Notes under the pieces: generated by a model
Told to the model about the DNA's origin: nothing
Databases searched by the model: none
Seen by the model: only the letters and a program-made list of their open reading frames with translations
NCBI GenBank assembly: GCA_002482565.1
Contig: DLGG01000064.1
Location: forward strand, 1-64,000
Length of the DNA stretch: 64,000 bases
Reading direction: 5' to 3'
Source: Solidesulfovibrio magneticus
GTDB taxonomy: Bacteria > Desulfobacterota > Desulfovibrionia > Desulfovibrionales > Desulfovibrionaceae
Position numbers and translations under genes: made by a program
Shown here: piece after piece, positions 12,722-20,815 of the stretch
How the letters are laid out: each line of letters begins with the position of its first letter
How positions within the stretch are numbered: the first letter of the stretch is position 1

Positions 12722-14839
12722 ATGAAAGACGCTTACACAGTCAAGGAAATCGCGCAGGCGATGGAGGTCACGGAACGGGCAGCGCACGCCAGGGCTGTCA
12801 AGGAGTCCTGGCCCTTCGAAGAGCAGTCCTGCCGTGGGGGCCGCCGCCGCTTGTATGTCGCCGTTTCCCTGCCTGCCGAGGTCCAGGACGCCTTGACTGC
12901 TTATGAGGGGGCAAGTCTCCCCGCCGCCGTCGCGGCCGATGAAACGGCCCTGACCGAAGACCAGCGGCGTGGAGCCCTGGCCAGGGCGGACCTGGTGCGG
13001 CTCTACACCGAAGCCATGGCGCGGGCTCCCCGCAAGGGGATAGCCCAAAAGGAATTTCTCTCGGCCTACCGGGCCGGGGTGTGGCCGAAGATCAAGGACG
13101 TGCTTGGCGACGCGGTATCCGTGCAATCCCTGGAACGCTGGAAGCTCAAGCTGCGCCGCACCGGTTCCGCCCTGTCCCTGGCCGACACGCGCGGCGGGGT
13201 TCGCGTCGAACCGATCCTGACCGTGGCGCACCAGACCATCATCACCGCCTTGGTCCGGCATCCCAACCAGCCGAACATCGCCGAAGTCTGCCGCGAAGCG
13301 CTCAAAGCCTTCAAACCGGCCGGCCTGCCGCCTTGCTCCGAGATAACCATTCACCGCTTCGTGAAAAAGTGGATCGCCAAGAACTACGGGGAATTCGTGT
13401 ATTCGCGCAAAGGCAAGAAGGCCTGGAACGACGAATGTTGCCCCTACATCGTGCGCGACTACACCAAGATCGGCGTGGGCGACATCCTGGTGGCCGACGG
13501 CCATGCCCTCAATTTCGAGACCATCGACCCGGAGACCGGCAAGGGCACGCGCATGGAATTGGTGCTCTGGTATGACATGGCCTCAAGCTATCCCCTCGGC
13601 TGGGAAATCCTGCCCACGGAAAACACGCAAGCCATCGCATCGGCCCTGCGCCGGGCCTGCCTGCGCCTCGGGAAGTTCCCCAAAGTGGCCTATCTGGACA
13701 ACGGGCGGGCGTTCAAGGGCAAGTTCTTCACCGGGGTTGACCTGGAGCAATGCGGCCTTGGCGGCGTGTTTCAGGTGCTCGGCATCGCCACGATCTTTGC
13801 CTGGCCTTACCACGGGCAATCCAAGACCATTGAACGCTTTTTCCGGTCGTTTGGCGAACTTGAGCGTTGGTGTCCTTCCTACGTCGGCACGTCCATCGCC
13901 ACCAAGCCGCCGCGCCTCAAGCGGGGCGAGACCCTGCATCGCAAGGTCTACGAGGCCATGGGCTACAGGCCGCTCACCCTGGAGGAAACCCACGCGGCGG
14001 TGGCCATGTGGTTCGACGACTACGCCGGGCGGCCCCAGCGCGGCCATCTGAAGGGACGGTCGCCGCTTGAGGTCTTCCAGGAAGGAGCCGGACCGGGCCT
14101 GACCGACGCCGATTTGCTCAAGCTGCGGCTGTGTATGCTTTCCAAGGCCGTTCGGCACATCGAACAAAACGGCGTCAAGCTCTTCGGGCAGCATTACCGC
14201 CACCCCTTCTTGCACAGCCTGCGCCATCCCGTCCTTGTCCGCTACGACGACCAGGACCGGCGGACAGTGCTGGTCTACGACCAGGCCGGCAAGAACCTGA
14301 TTTGCGAGGCCACCCCAGCCCCGTCTGTCCATCCTGCGGCGGCACTGCTTGGCACGACCGAGGACAAGGCCGTGTTGGAATCCGAGATCGCCTACAAAAA
14401 GGCTCTTGAAAACCATGTCACTACCGATGCTCGGGAATTCCTCAACAGTGTCGTTCTGCCCGAGACGCAAAACCGGATGCGCTTGGTGGCGGCCAAGGAC
14501 GCGGCCAAGGCTGCGCCGGCCGTTTCGTCGGCCCCTCGCACGCCGGACGTCAAGAGCATCGAGGCCGCCAAAAGCGCGGCCAGGGCCAAGCTAGAAGCCA
14601 CACCGGCCTATGTGCCGCCAGCGCAAATGCCCGCCATCGTCAGCGAACTCGACCGCTACGAATACCTTTTCAACTTGGCCGTTCGGGACGGCGTGGCCCT
14701 GCGTGAGCCCGACGCCGATTGGATGGCTCGCTACGAGCAAACCGAGGAATACGCGGCCTGCGCGGCTGGGCGTTACGCGCGCTTGCGCACGGTCTACGAA
14801 CGCCGTCGTTTGGCCGCCAACGGGGGAGGAGACGCATGA
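12722..14839 (+). CDS. MuA-like DDE transposase (prophage B)
   Basis: A 705-aa protein. The N-terminal Mu-type winged helix spans about residues 5-50 (YTVKEIAQAMEVTERAAHAR, WPFEEQSCRGG). The catalytic triad is D259 in LVADGHALNFE, D326 in AYLDNGRAFKG and E371 in KTIERFFRSFGE, matching the spacing of Mu A. The C-terminal part should contact MuB. It assembles the transpososome on the attL and attR sites at 9777-9943 and 49165-49230. No strong ribosome-binding site precedes the ATG. Its stop overlaps the MuB start (ATGA), coupling the two. Confidence 0.93.
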   Translation: MKDAYTVKEIAQAMEVTERAAHARAVKESWPFEEQSCRGGRRRLYVAVSLPAEVQDALTAYEGASLPAAVAADETALTEDQRRGALARADLVRLYTEAMARAPRKGIAQKEFLSAYRAGVWPKIKDVLGDAVSVQSLERWKLKLRRTGSALSLADTRGGVRVEPILTVAHQTIITALVRHPNQPNIAEVCREALKAFKPAGLPPCSEITIHRFVKKWIAKNYGEFVYSRKGKKAWNDECCPYIVRDYTKIGVGDILVADGHALNFETIDPETGKGTRMELVLWYDMASSYPLGWEILPTENTQAIASALRRACLRLGKFPKVAYLDNGRAFKGKFFTGVDLEQCGLGGVFQVLGIATIFAWPYHGQSKTIERFFRSFGELERWCPSYVGTSIATKPPRLKRGETLHRKVYEAMGYRPLTLEETHAAVAMWFDDYAGRPQRGHLKGRSPLEVFQEGAGPGLTDADLLKLRLCMLSKAVRHIEQNGVKLFGQHYRHPFLHSLRHPVLVRYDDQDRRTVLVYDQAGKNLICEATPAPSVHPAAALLGTTEDKAVLESEIAYKKALENHVTTDAREFLNSVVLPETQNRMRLVAAKDAAKAAPAVSSAPRTPDVKSIEAAKSAARAKLEATPAYVPPAQMPAIVSELDRYEYLFNLAVRDGVALREPDADWMARYEQTEEYAACAAGRYARLRTVYERRRLAANGGGDA

Positions 14840-15555
14840 AATCGGTTTTTGTGGAGACGGGCAATGTGACCGCCTTTCGGCGGGCCGTGCTGACCGTCGA
14901 GGACACCCAGCGCGGACAGCCCGGCATTGTCGTGGCCTGGGGACAGGCCGGCCGAGGCAAGACGTTCGCGGCCCGCAACAGTCACTGTGAACGTGGGGGA
15001 GTTTACCTGTCCGCCTGGGAAAACGAAACCCAGGCGGCCTTCCTGGGACGGTTGTGTTTCGAGACCACAAAGGCCAACGCGCCACGCTCAGCCAACGCCT
15101 GCAAGGTCCGCATCATTGACGACCTGAAGAAGCGCCGCGACCAAGGACAGGTCGCCACTATCTACATGGATGAAGCCGATAGGCTGCATCTTAGCCGCAT
15201 CAACGACCTGCGCGACATCCACAACGAAACCGGATGCGCCGTGATCCTGATCGGCGAGGAAGAATTGATCGGCCTACTCTCCAATCAACGCCGCATCTGG
15301 TCTCGCGTGACCCAGGAAGTGGCTTTTGGGCCGGTAGACGAGGCGGACGTGGCGGCTTTTGCCCTGGAAGCGGCGAATCTCGACCTGACATCCGGTGCCT
15401 GCGCCTTGGTCCGGGCTACGTCCGACGGAGACATGCGGCTTGTCCGCAACATGGTGCAACTCCTGGAACAGGTCGCCAAGGCCAAGGAAACGCACACGGC
15501 CGACGAGGACATGGTGAAGGCCGTTCAGAAACAACGGTCCTGGAGGCGGGCATGA
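14836..15555 (+). CDS. MuB-like transposition ATPase (prophage B)
   Basis: This 239-aa AAA+ ATPase has Walker A GQAGRGKT (about residues 35-42) and Walker B IYMDEAD (about 107-113). It follows MuA with a 4-bp overlap and is followed by the next gene with the same ATGA overlap, forming a tight transposition operon. The expected role is target selection and transposase activation. Confidence 0.88.
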   Translation: MKSVFVETGNVTAFRRAVLTVEDTQRGQPGIVVAWGQAGRGKTFAARNSHCERGGVYLSAWENETQAAFLGRLCFETTKANAPRSANACKVRIIDDLKKRRDQGQVATIYMDEADRLHLSRINDLRDIHNETGCAVILIGEEELIGLLSNQRRIWSRVTQEVAFGPVDEADVAAFALEAANLDLTSGACALVRATSDGDMRLVRNMVQLLEQVAKAKETHTADEDMVKAVQKQRSWRRA

Positions 15556-16205
15556 GCGAGGTACTCCACCGCATGGCCGCCGAAGGGGACATCACGGCCG
15601 AAACGGTACGCTCGGCTATTATCGGATTGGTCGATAACGGGGCCGAATACGTGACCCCCGTTCTTGTGCGCGAGGCATTGGGACTTTCGATCGATGATCC
15701 ACGCGTTCGTTGCACCCTGCGCGACATGGTCAAACGGCGGGAATTGGAACGTCTCGAAAAGGGCAAATATCGATACAACCCGGCTGCTCGGGACGATAGC
15801 CGTCGCGGCTCCGAATTCTATCCGCGCATCTGGCGGGCCATCCGATCGGCCAGGCCGGGGTTTACGCTTCAGGACATCGCCCTGGTTACCCGGGTCAGCT
15901 ATTCACACGTCCGCAAGTATTCAAACTTTCTGGAAGAAGCCGGCTATCTGGCCCGCTATGGCATGTCCGGCCAACGTCGCCAATGGCGGGCCACCCAGCT
16001 TGCCCAAGACACGCCAGAAGCGCCCTATCCGCCCCGAAAAATCAAGGACCCCTTTGAACAGGAAAAGAGCCTGGCCCTGGGCGTCGTGCAGGCCTTTTTA
16101 CTGCGCGATCCCTACCAGCCCCTGGTTCGCGCCAAAATCGTCGACAACTGCCGGGCCATCCTGGCCCGGTTCGAGAAGGAGGAAGAGGAGGTGTCCCATG
16201 GCTAG
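15552..16205 (+). CDS. Winged-helix early protein (prophage B)
   Basis: In this 217-aa protein a segment at about residues 35-70 (YVTPVLVREALGLSIDDPRV, RRELERLEKGKYRYN) and another at about 85-135 (RPGFTLQDIALVTRVSYSHV, NFLEEAGYLARYG) look like two winged-helix modules. It occupies the place after MuB held by a different winged-helix gene in prophage A. The C-terminal end is acidic and overlaps the Gam start. It is a regulatory or transposition accessory protein of unknown exact role. Confidence 0.6.
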   Translation: MSEVLHRMAAEGDITAETVRSAIIGLVDNGAEYVTPVLVREALGLSIDDPRVRCTLRDMVKRRELERLEKGKYRYNPAARDDSRRGSEFYPRIWRAIRSARPGFTLQDIALVTRVSYSHVRKYSNFLEEAGYLARYGMSGQRRQWRATQLAQDTPEAPYPPRKIKDPFEQEKSLALGVVQAFLLRDPYQPLVRAKIVDNCRAILARFEKEEEEVSHG

Positions 16206-16731
16206 AACGAAACCGAAGGTCGCCGTGTTGGCCGACGTCAAGGACGTGGACGCGGCTCTGGCCGAACTGGCCGGCATCCAGCGCGACGTGGCCGCCCTGG
16301 AGTGCGTCATGAACGACTCCATCGACCGGATCAAGGCCGAGGCCAAGGCGCAGTCTGAACCACTGCTGAACCGCAAGAAAGACCTGGAAGCGGCCCTGGC
16401 CAACTTCGCGACGGCCCGCAAGGACGATCTGTTCCCGAAAAAGAAGTCCCTGGAAATGACCTTCGGCGTCCTGGGCTTCCGGCAGTCCACCAAGCTCAAG
16501 ACCCTGGTGAAGTGGACCTGGAAACTGGTGCTGGAACGGCTCCAGGAACTGGCCGAGGGCGATGCGGGCAAGCCTTTCCGCGAAGCGCTGCGCACCAAGG
16601 TCGAGGTGGACAAGGAAGCCATGCGCGACTGGCCGGAAGAACGTCTGAAGACGGTCGGCGTCCGCAAGGTGGCCGAGGATGAATTCTATTACGAACTCAA
16701 AGGTGAATCGATCAAGGAGGTTGCGGCATGA
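16198..16731 (+). CDS. gam: Gam-like host-nuclease inhibitor (prophage B)
   Basis: The 177-aa protein has the Mu Gam layout: a long N-terminal coiled coil (IQRDVAALECVMNDSIDRIK onward), then the core FPKKKSLEMTFGVLGFRQST and a C-terminal segment ending FYYELKGESI. Mu Gam is Ku-like: it binds linear double-stranded DNA ends and blocks RecBCD-type exonucleases after infection. A GAGGAGG site precedes the ATG at 16198. It is coupled to the HU gene by an ATGA overlap. Confidence 0.9.
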   Translation: MARTKPKVAVLADVKDVDAALAELAGIQRDVAALECVMNDSIDRIKAEAKAQSEPLLNRKKDLEAALANFATARKDDLFPKKKSLEMTFGVLGFRQSTKLKTLVKWTWKLVLERLQELAEGDAGKPFREALRTKVEVDKEAMRDWPEERLKTVGVRKVAEDEFYYELKGESIKEVAA

Positions 16732-17021
16732 ACAAGGCTGATCTGGTCAACTGCCTCGCCGAGCATGAAGGCGTGAGCAAGGCCCAGGCGGAACGGTGGC
16801 TGGACACTCTGACCAAGTGCGTCATGGGCGCGTTGTGCGCCGGCCGCAAAGTCGTCCTGCCTGGCCTGGGGCATCTGGAGCCGGTCACCCGCAAAGAACG
16901 CAAGGGCCGCAATCCCCGGACCGGCGACGAAATCGACATCCAGGCCAAGCGGAGCGTGAAGTTTCAGCCCGGGAAGCCCCTCAAGGATGCGCTGACCGCC
17001 TGGCCCTCAAGGATGCCCTGA
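16728..17021 (+). CDS. HU-family DNA-binding protein (prophage B)
   Basis: This 97-aa protein has the HU fold: N-terminal helices (NKADLVNCLAEHEGVSKAQA), then VVLPGLGHLEPVTRKERKGR and NPRTGDEIDI with the DNA-contacting arm, ending AKRSVKFQPGKPLKDAL. Mu transposition needs HU to bend the left end, so a phage-coded HU next to MuA/B makes sense. A 26-bp tandem duplication at the 3' end (CTCAAGGATGC units at about 16980 and 17006) shifts the frame and adds an odd tail after the normal end of the protein. Confidence 0.9.
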   Translation: MNKADLVNCLAEHEGVSKAQAERWLDTLTKCVMGALCAGRKVVLPGLGHLEPVTRKERKGRNPRTGDEIDIQAKRSVKFQPGKPLKDALTAWPSRMP

Positions 17022-17034
17022 CCGCCTGATCCTT

Positions 17035-17094
17035 GCGAAACCGCCCCATGCGGGCGGTCGTCCGGGCGTGGCGGCCCGGGCCTGACGAGCAGCC
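17035..17094 (+). ncRNA. Type II hammerhead ribozyme, copy 3 (prophage B)
   Basis: GCGAAA leads into stem III (ACCGCCC, loop CATGC, GGGCGGT), then the GUC cleavage triplet with predicted cleavage after 17059. Stem I is GTCCGGGC, loop GTGGCG, GCCCGGGC, followed by CTGACGA and GC. Stem II can reach 4 bp with one G-U (TTGC / GCAG). It lies between the HU stop and the next ribosome-binding site and start codon (17108). It is nearly identical to copy 1 of the other prophage despite very different flanking genes. Confidence 0.88.
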
Positions 17095-17107
17095 AAAAGG
17101 AAAAGTC

Positions 17108-17620
17108 ATGGAATGGCGCATCATCCCAGGCTTGGAAGCCTACGAGATCACGCCGACGGGGCGCGTCCGCAAGCGCGGATCGCGCTATGGCCTGGCGCTG
17201 CAAGGCCGCAAGTACGTCCTGCGGGACGGGATGCGGACCGTGCGGCGTAGCCCGGAGGAGTTGACGGCGTTGGCCTATCCGACGGTTGACGAGGTGTGCC
17301 GGCTGCGGGCGCGCGTCGCCGAGCTGGAGACTGCCTTGGAACAGACCCCGCAAAGCGATCCTGCCACGCCGAAGGCGGCTGCCAAGCCGCGCAAGGATCG
17401 GCCTTGCTCCGTCTGTCTGGCCAAGTTCACCCCGCGCGCAGGCGGCAGTCCAAAGCTGTGCCCACAATGCGAACAGACCGCGCCGCAAAAGCCCAAAAAG
17501 CGGCACTGCGTCGTCTGCGGCCGCACTCTGCCGCAAGGGTTCTGGCGGCGCTGCCCGGAACACGCGTTTCGGGACAGCGTGCATTGCGCTGACGACTTCT
17601 CCGGCGCGATCGCGCGGTAG
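17108..17620 (+). CDS. NUMOD4-like / zinc-ribbon early protein (prophage B)
   Basis: In this 170-aa protein the N-terminus (EWRIIPGLEAYEITPTGRVR) resembles the NUMOD4 motif found next to HNH endonucleases. The middle is a coiled segment, and the C-terminal part has several Cys pairs (CSVCLAKF, LCPQCEQ, HCVVCGRTL, RRCPEHAF), probably two zinc ribbons. No HNH catalytic motif is seen, so it is probably a DNA- or RNA-binding protein rather than a nuclease. It starts 14 bp downstream of hammerhead copy 3. Confidence 0.6.
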   Translation: MEWRIIPGLEAYEITPTGRVRKRGSRYGLALQGRKYVLRDGMRTVRRSPEELTALAYPTVDEVCRLRARVAELETALEQTPQSDPATPKAAAKPRKDRPCSVCLAKFTPRAGGSPKLCPQCEQTAPQKPKKRHCVVCGRTLPQGFWRRCPEHAFRDSVHCADDFSGAIAR

Positions 17621-17629
17621 GAGGCTGGC

Positions 17630-17833
17630 ATGTCCGAGCGTTTCTATGCTGACGACAAGGCCGTCAGGGGCCGGGCCGGCATTTTCGACTCGGCCAAGGG
17701 CAACAGGCTGGTGGCTTTTTTCCTTAACGACCCAACCAACGCCGAGGCCGCGCCGGCCATGGCCAAGGTGTGCGCCCGGGCGCTGAATGCCGCCGTGAGC
17801 AAGCCCGTGCAAAGGAAGTTGACCGATGGCTAA
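17630..17833 (+). CDS. Small early phage protein, unknown function
   Basis: The 67-aa protein (SERFYADDKAVRGRAGIFDS and on) has a GGAGG site 5 bp before the ATG. It has no recognised motif. It overlaps the next gene by 8 bp, consistent with the tight early/middle operon. Confidence 0.6.
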   Translation: MSERFYADDKAVRGRAGIFDSAKGNRLVAFFLNDPTNAEAAPAMAKVCARALNAAVSKPVQRKLTDG

Positions 17834-18062
17834 GCGCACTGCCGGCACCGGGTATTGGCTGTCCGTCGTCGACACACTGCCTGGACACAAGGTCTTGGAG
17901 GCGGAACCGGGCTTCAAGCGCTGCAAACGACCGGGCTACTACCATGTTTGGCAGGGGCCGGAAGGCCCTGTCTGTCCGGGCTGCGAACGCCAGTGCCGCA
18001 TCGTGGCCATGGCCAATTGCCAGCATGGCGATCCGATCCGCGTGCTTGGGGCAAATCAATAA
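17826..18062 (+). CDS. Small Cys-rich protein (prophage B)
   Basis: The 78-aa protein has Cys pairs (RCKRPGYYHVW, VCPGCERQCR, ANCQHG) that suggest a single zinc site. Its function is unknown. It overlaps the upstream gene and is followed 11 bp later by the gp16-like gene. Confidence 0.6.
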   Translation: MAKRTAGTGYWLSVVDTLPGHKVLEAEPGFKRCKRPGYYHVWQGPEGPVCPGCERQCRIVAMANCQHGDPIRVLGANQ

Positions 18063-18073
18063 AGGATTCGATC

Positions 18074-18634
18074 ATGGGAAAACAAACTGTCTCCTGTGCG
18101 GCCATCTACAACATGCAAAGCAAGGTCTTTTTCGGAACGCTCCTGAAGGCCACAACACTGTCTTACGAAACCGACCGGGATTTGTTGATTGAAATGTTCG
18201 GCCGCATCCTCGGCGGCCAGGCCGCGTCCTGGTCGAAGCTGACCCTGGGGCAACGCAACCAGGTGCTTGATGCCCTGGCCAGGCAGTGGCTCCCGAACCA
18301 TGCGGCCGTGGACATCCCGCTTTTGCCCAAGCGCCTGCACAACTGGCGCAAGGGCGACAAGGCCGACGGCTACGAGCGCCTGGACATCCCGCCCGGGCCG
18401 CTGGCTCGGCAGAAGAAGTATATCCTCATGCTGTGGTGTCTGCTTGGCTACGAGCCTAAAAGCCTGGACGCCCGGGTGTCCAAGCAGTTCGGCGTCGAGC
18501 GGTTCGTCTGGCTGACCGACCCGGCGGCCCTGGCCACCCTGGCCAAGGACATGTGGAGCCGCTGTCGCCGGGCCGGCATTGATCCGGAACCGTCCGGCGA
18601 GCCGACCGACAACCGCGCCCAGGCAACGGCATGA
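18074..18634 (+). CDS. Mu gp16-like (DUF1018) divergent protein (prophage B)
   Basis: A 186-aa protein. The central and C-terminal parts (PGPLARQKKYILMLWCLLGY, VSKQFGVERFVWLTDPAALA) have the gp16/DUF1018 pattern of a helix pair followed by a conserved F-V-W-L-T segment. The N-terminal half is longer than usual. In prophage A the matching gene directly precedes mor; here it precedes a different HTH gene. Regulatory function is assumed, not shown. Confidence 0.65.
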   Translation: MGKQTVSCAAIYNMQSKVFFGTLLKATTLSYETDRDLLIEMFGRILGGQAASWSKLTLGQRNQVLDALARQWLPNHAAVDIPLLPKRLHNWRKGDKADGYERLDIPPGPLARQKKYILMLWCLLGYEPKSLDARVSKQFGVERFVWLTDPAALATLAKDMWSRCRRAGIDPEPSGEPTDNRAQATA

Positions 18635-18637
18635 CGC

Positions 18638-19006
18638 ATGGGGCCGGACGAACGCGAGGCGTTGCGGGCCGCCATCCTGGCCCGCCATCGAAGCATCTAC
18701 GCGTACTGCAAGGCGACGGGCATCACGAAGTCGGTGGTGCTCCAGCTCCTGGCCGGGCGCTATCCCGGCAATGTGGCTCGGCAGATGGCGCGCATCCGGG
18801 CGGCCTTGGCCGACACGCCGCCGGCCGGGAGCGGAGCCGAACCGCCCTCATTGACGGCGATTTACGCCGCTCTGGAGCGGGTGGGCTGCACCAGATGCCG
18901 CCGCACGGACAAGCGGCGTTGCAAAGCCTGCCGGGTCCTGTGGGAACGGCAAGCGGCGGAAGTGGCCGCCCTGCACGCGGCCGCCGCGTTATCTCAAGTT
19001 GGTTGA
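18638..19006 (+). CDS. Small HTH protein with Cys-rich tail (prophage B)
   Basis: The 122-aa protein has an N-terminal helix-turn-helix-like segment (IYAYCKATGITKSVVLQLLA, then GRYPGNVARQMARI) and a C-terminal CTRCRRTDKRRCKACRVLW zinc-type cluster. It is similar in layout to 3862-4227 of prophage A. It is a probable DNA-binding protein of the early/middle operon. Confidence 0.6.
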   Translation: MGPDEREALRAAILARHRSIYAYCKATGITKSVVLQLLAGRYPGNVARQMARIRAALADTPPAGSGAEPPSLTAIYAALERVGCTRCRRTDKRRCKACRVLWERQAAEVAALHAAAALSQVG

Positions 19007-19007
19007 T

Positions 19008-19427
19008 ATGAGCGAGAAACGCCGAAAATCGACCACGATTTTGCTCCGAAACCAGGGCAAAACGGTCAAGCTGGAACTCTTCCCCGCCGCGCAATGGGGC
19101 GGGCCGGCCGACGCCTGGCGTCTGCGCCTGGATGGGTGTTGGCATGGCCCGGGCGGCGAGCGACACGCATTTTACACGCCGGCCGGGTTGACGGGAGAGC
19201 TGTTCCGACTGGTGACGGGCCGGGAGCCGCTCCAGGACGCGCCGCATCCGCGTTTCCGTCGCCGCGACCGGGTAGCAGTGCCGACAGGGCGCTTCGGCCT
19301 CGACGGAGAGCCGCTCTACGAGCTGACCTTCCTGGCCGGCGCGCCGATCCTGGGCATCGACGGTCGGTGGTGGGCTCCGGTGGTCGGTCGGGACGAGCCG
19401 GTGGCCCTGGACACCATAAGGGGGTGA
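19008..19427 (+). CDS. Phage protein of unknown function (prophage B)
   Basis: The 139-aa protein is beta-rich with a basic N-terminus (SEKRRKSTTILLRNQGKTVK) and WRLRLDGCWHGPGG. I recognise no domain. It lies 1 bp after the preceding stop and is close to the HTH gene that follows. Confidence 0.5.
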   Translation: MSEKRRKSTTILLRNQGKTVKLELFPAAQWGGPADAWRLRLDGCWHGPGGERHAFYTPAGLTGELFRLVTGREPLQDAPHPRFRRRDRVAVPTGRFGLDGEPLYELTFLAGAPILGIDGRWWAPVVGRDEPVALDTIRG

Positions 19428-19432
19428 TGATC

Positions 19433-19885
19433 ATGAGCGTTGTGGATGACGTGCTGTCGCTGTTGACGAAGGGCTATCTGCCCTATGCGGGTCTTGTCGA
19501 GGGTGACGCCTATGCTGCGCTCGGGTGCGGTCCAAAACGTCGGCCTCGGTGGTTTTTCCGTGACCGGAAATTCGTTTGTTTGGGCTGTGCCAAGCGATGC
19601 AGCGTGGTTGATCCTGTCGGGTTCGAGCTGGTTTTGCCCGTTACGTTTAAAACCAAACGGCTCGTGTATGCGCAGCTCCCGGCCGTATCTGCCCATGAAT
19701 TGGTCACGAAGAAAGCGCTTCTGACCATCCCGGAAGTGGCATTTGTCCTGTCGATCGGGCGCAGCCAAATATATGATATGATAGAGGAAGGAACGTTGGT
19801 TCAACATCCGGTGTCGCCTCCGGCCAGGGTGACGGCGGAGAGTGTGCGGCGGGAGTTGGCGCGGGCGGGGGAGAGTCGCGGTTAA
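19433..19885 (+). CDS. Excisionase-like HTH protein, candidate middle regulator (prophage B)
   Basis: The 150-aa protein has an N-terminal region with a CLGCAKRC cluster and a C-terminal MerR/excisionase-type helix-turn-helix (LLTIPEVAFVLSIGRSQIYD, MIEEGTLVQHP). It is the last gene of the rightward early/middle run and occupies the place of mor, so it is a candidate middle or late activator; this is inference from position. I prefer the ATG at 19433 (AAGGGGG 9 bp upstream) to 19427. The GC content drops sharply after this gene. Confidence 0.6.
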   Translation: MSVVDDVLSLLTKGYLPYAGLVEGDAYAALGCGPKRRPRWFFRDRKFVCLGCAKRCSVVDPVGFELVLPVTFKTKRLVYAQLPAVSAHELVTKKALLTIPEVAFVLSIGRSQIYDMIEEGTLVQHPVSPPARVTAESVRRELARAGESRG

Positions 19886-20505
19886 AGTTTGCAGCAAAGA
19901 TATCTCTCTACAAGAGTTTCCCATTCACTTTTTGTTGCTGGAAGCTCTGGACGGTCCTTATATTTCTCATCGTATGGAAAATTGTATGAAATATGTACCA
20001 GTGTCACGGAATTTCTGTCGCCAGGAAAAAAAGGAGGACGTCCTGTCAATGCCCCTTGATACCACTGCTCTCTAAAATGATTCTCTATAGGACAATGTGA
20101 CTTAAAAATACACGGAGACCATTTTAAGCCGTCATGAGACAATAAAATTTCAGAGTTTTGCTTAAATTTTAACAACGAACAAATGTTCATAAAGACTGAA
20201 TGCTGGAGCAACGATATTCGCCGATCTTCACGAGAAAAACCGCGTTTCCACATGTGCGGCATTTGGCCAATTTCGTCAAAATATGCTTGAAACTTATCGT
20301 ATTCTGGCCAATGCAGATCAACGTCTTTGAGATTTGTTTCGAATGATTTTTTGACGTGGTTGATATCACCGGTTTGAAAAGCACCAACAAAGTCAGATTT
20401 CAGGCTGTTTAGGGCTGTACGATGAATATTAACGTTGGCCATGTAGTCATCAAAGCCTTCTTCAACAACAGCATCAGGAAGCTGAATCGTGTCAAACTTG
20501 TTCAT
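19882..20505 (-). CDS. AT-rich convergent cargo gene (prophage B)
   Basis: This 207-aa protein is on the minus strand, opposite to its neighbours, and ends 4 bp inside the HTH gene. Composition is AT-rich, indicating recent acquisition. The N-terminus (NKFDTIQLPDAVVEEGFDDY) and central HWPEYDKFQAYFDEIGQMPH match nothing I can name. A GGGAG site lies before the ATG at 20505. It occupies the junction between the middle genes and the rha/lysis region, comparable to the DUF2806 cargo of prophage A, and may be a lysogenic conversion gene. Confidence 0.6.
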   Translation of the reverse strand: MNKFDTIQLPDAVVEEGFDDYMANVNIHRTALNSLKSDFVGAFQTGDINHVKKSFETNLKDVDLHWPEYDKFQAYFDEIGQMPHMWKRGFSREDRRISLLQHSVFMNICSLLKFKQNSEILLSHDGLKWSPCIFKSHCPIENHFREQWYQGALTGRPPFFPGDRNSVTLVHISYNFPYDEKYKDRPELPATKSEWETLVERYLCCKL

Positions 20506-20567
20506 AAGTCTCGCTCCCAAAGGCTTTGTCTCGGCGATATGAGAATGCCTTCACCACGTCAACTGGC

Positions 20568-20596
20568 TTGACGCCTTGCCAGCGAAATCCTATCTG
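20568..20596 (+). promoter_or_regulatory. Candidate sigma70 promoter for the structured RNA upstream of rha
   Basis: TTGACG at 20568-20573 and TATCTG at 20591-20596 are separated by 17 bp, predicting a start near 20603. No other convincing promoter is seen in this stretch. Confidence 0.45.
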
Positions 20597-20602
20597 GAAG
20601 GC

Positions 20603-20775
20603 GTCAGCATCAGTGGGCGCGCCCCCGGCCCCGACAGGGGGATTTTGCGTTTTGAGCGAATACTCGCCATCGGCTTGACCGTGGGCGACTATCCGGGCTC
20701 CCAGGTGCCCTATGTCGTGAGGCATGGGGGCGGCCCACTGACCGCTGACACACCTGGGGGCCTTTTTGTTTGTCA
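20603..20775 (+). ncRNA. Structured RNA with three-way junction and intrinsic terminator upstream of rha
   Basis: In order: a GC hairpin (CCCC-GACA-GGGG, 20629-20640); a hairpin at 20664-20688 (TCGCC / GGCGA with inner CGG / CCG); and a three-way junction. Its closing stem is 12 bp (20696-20707 with 20751-20762), and inside it lie a 7-bp stem (20708-20714 with 20723-20729) and a 4-bp stem (20730-20733 with 20742-20745). TTTTTGTTTG follows the closing stem. Two G-U pairs work only as plus-strand RNA and would be A-C mismatches on the other strand. It could be a free small RNA or a leader controlling rha. I know no matching family. Confidence 0.6.
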
Positions 20776-20815
20776 GGCAGAAAGGCCCGGAACGTCAAAT
20801 TCAGTGGAGGCCTCC

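Noticed and set aside
12260..13504. 414-aa minus-strand frame
   Set aside because: Most of it is the antisense of the MuA gene; only the last 120 codons, which have their own strong ribosome-binding site, are accepted.
20492..20725. 77-aa minus-strand frame upstream of and overlapping the cargo gene
   Set aside because: The translation looks protein-like, but it has no ribosome-binding site and lies opposite the structured RNA, whose G-U pairs favour the plus strand. Kept only as a possibility.
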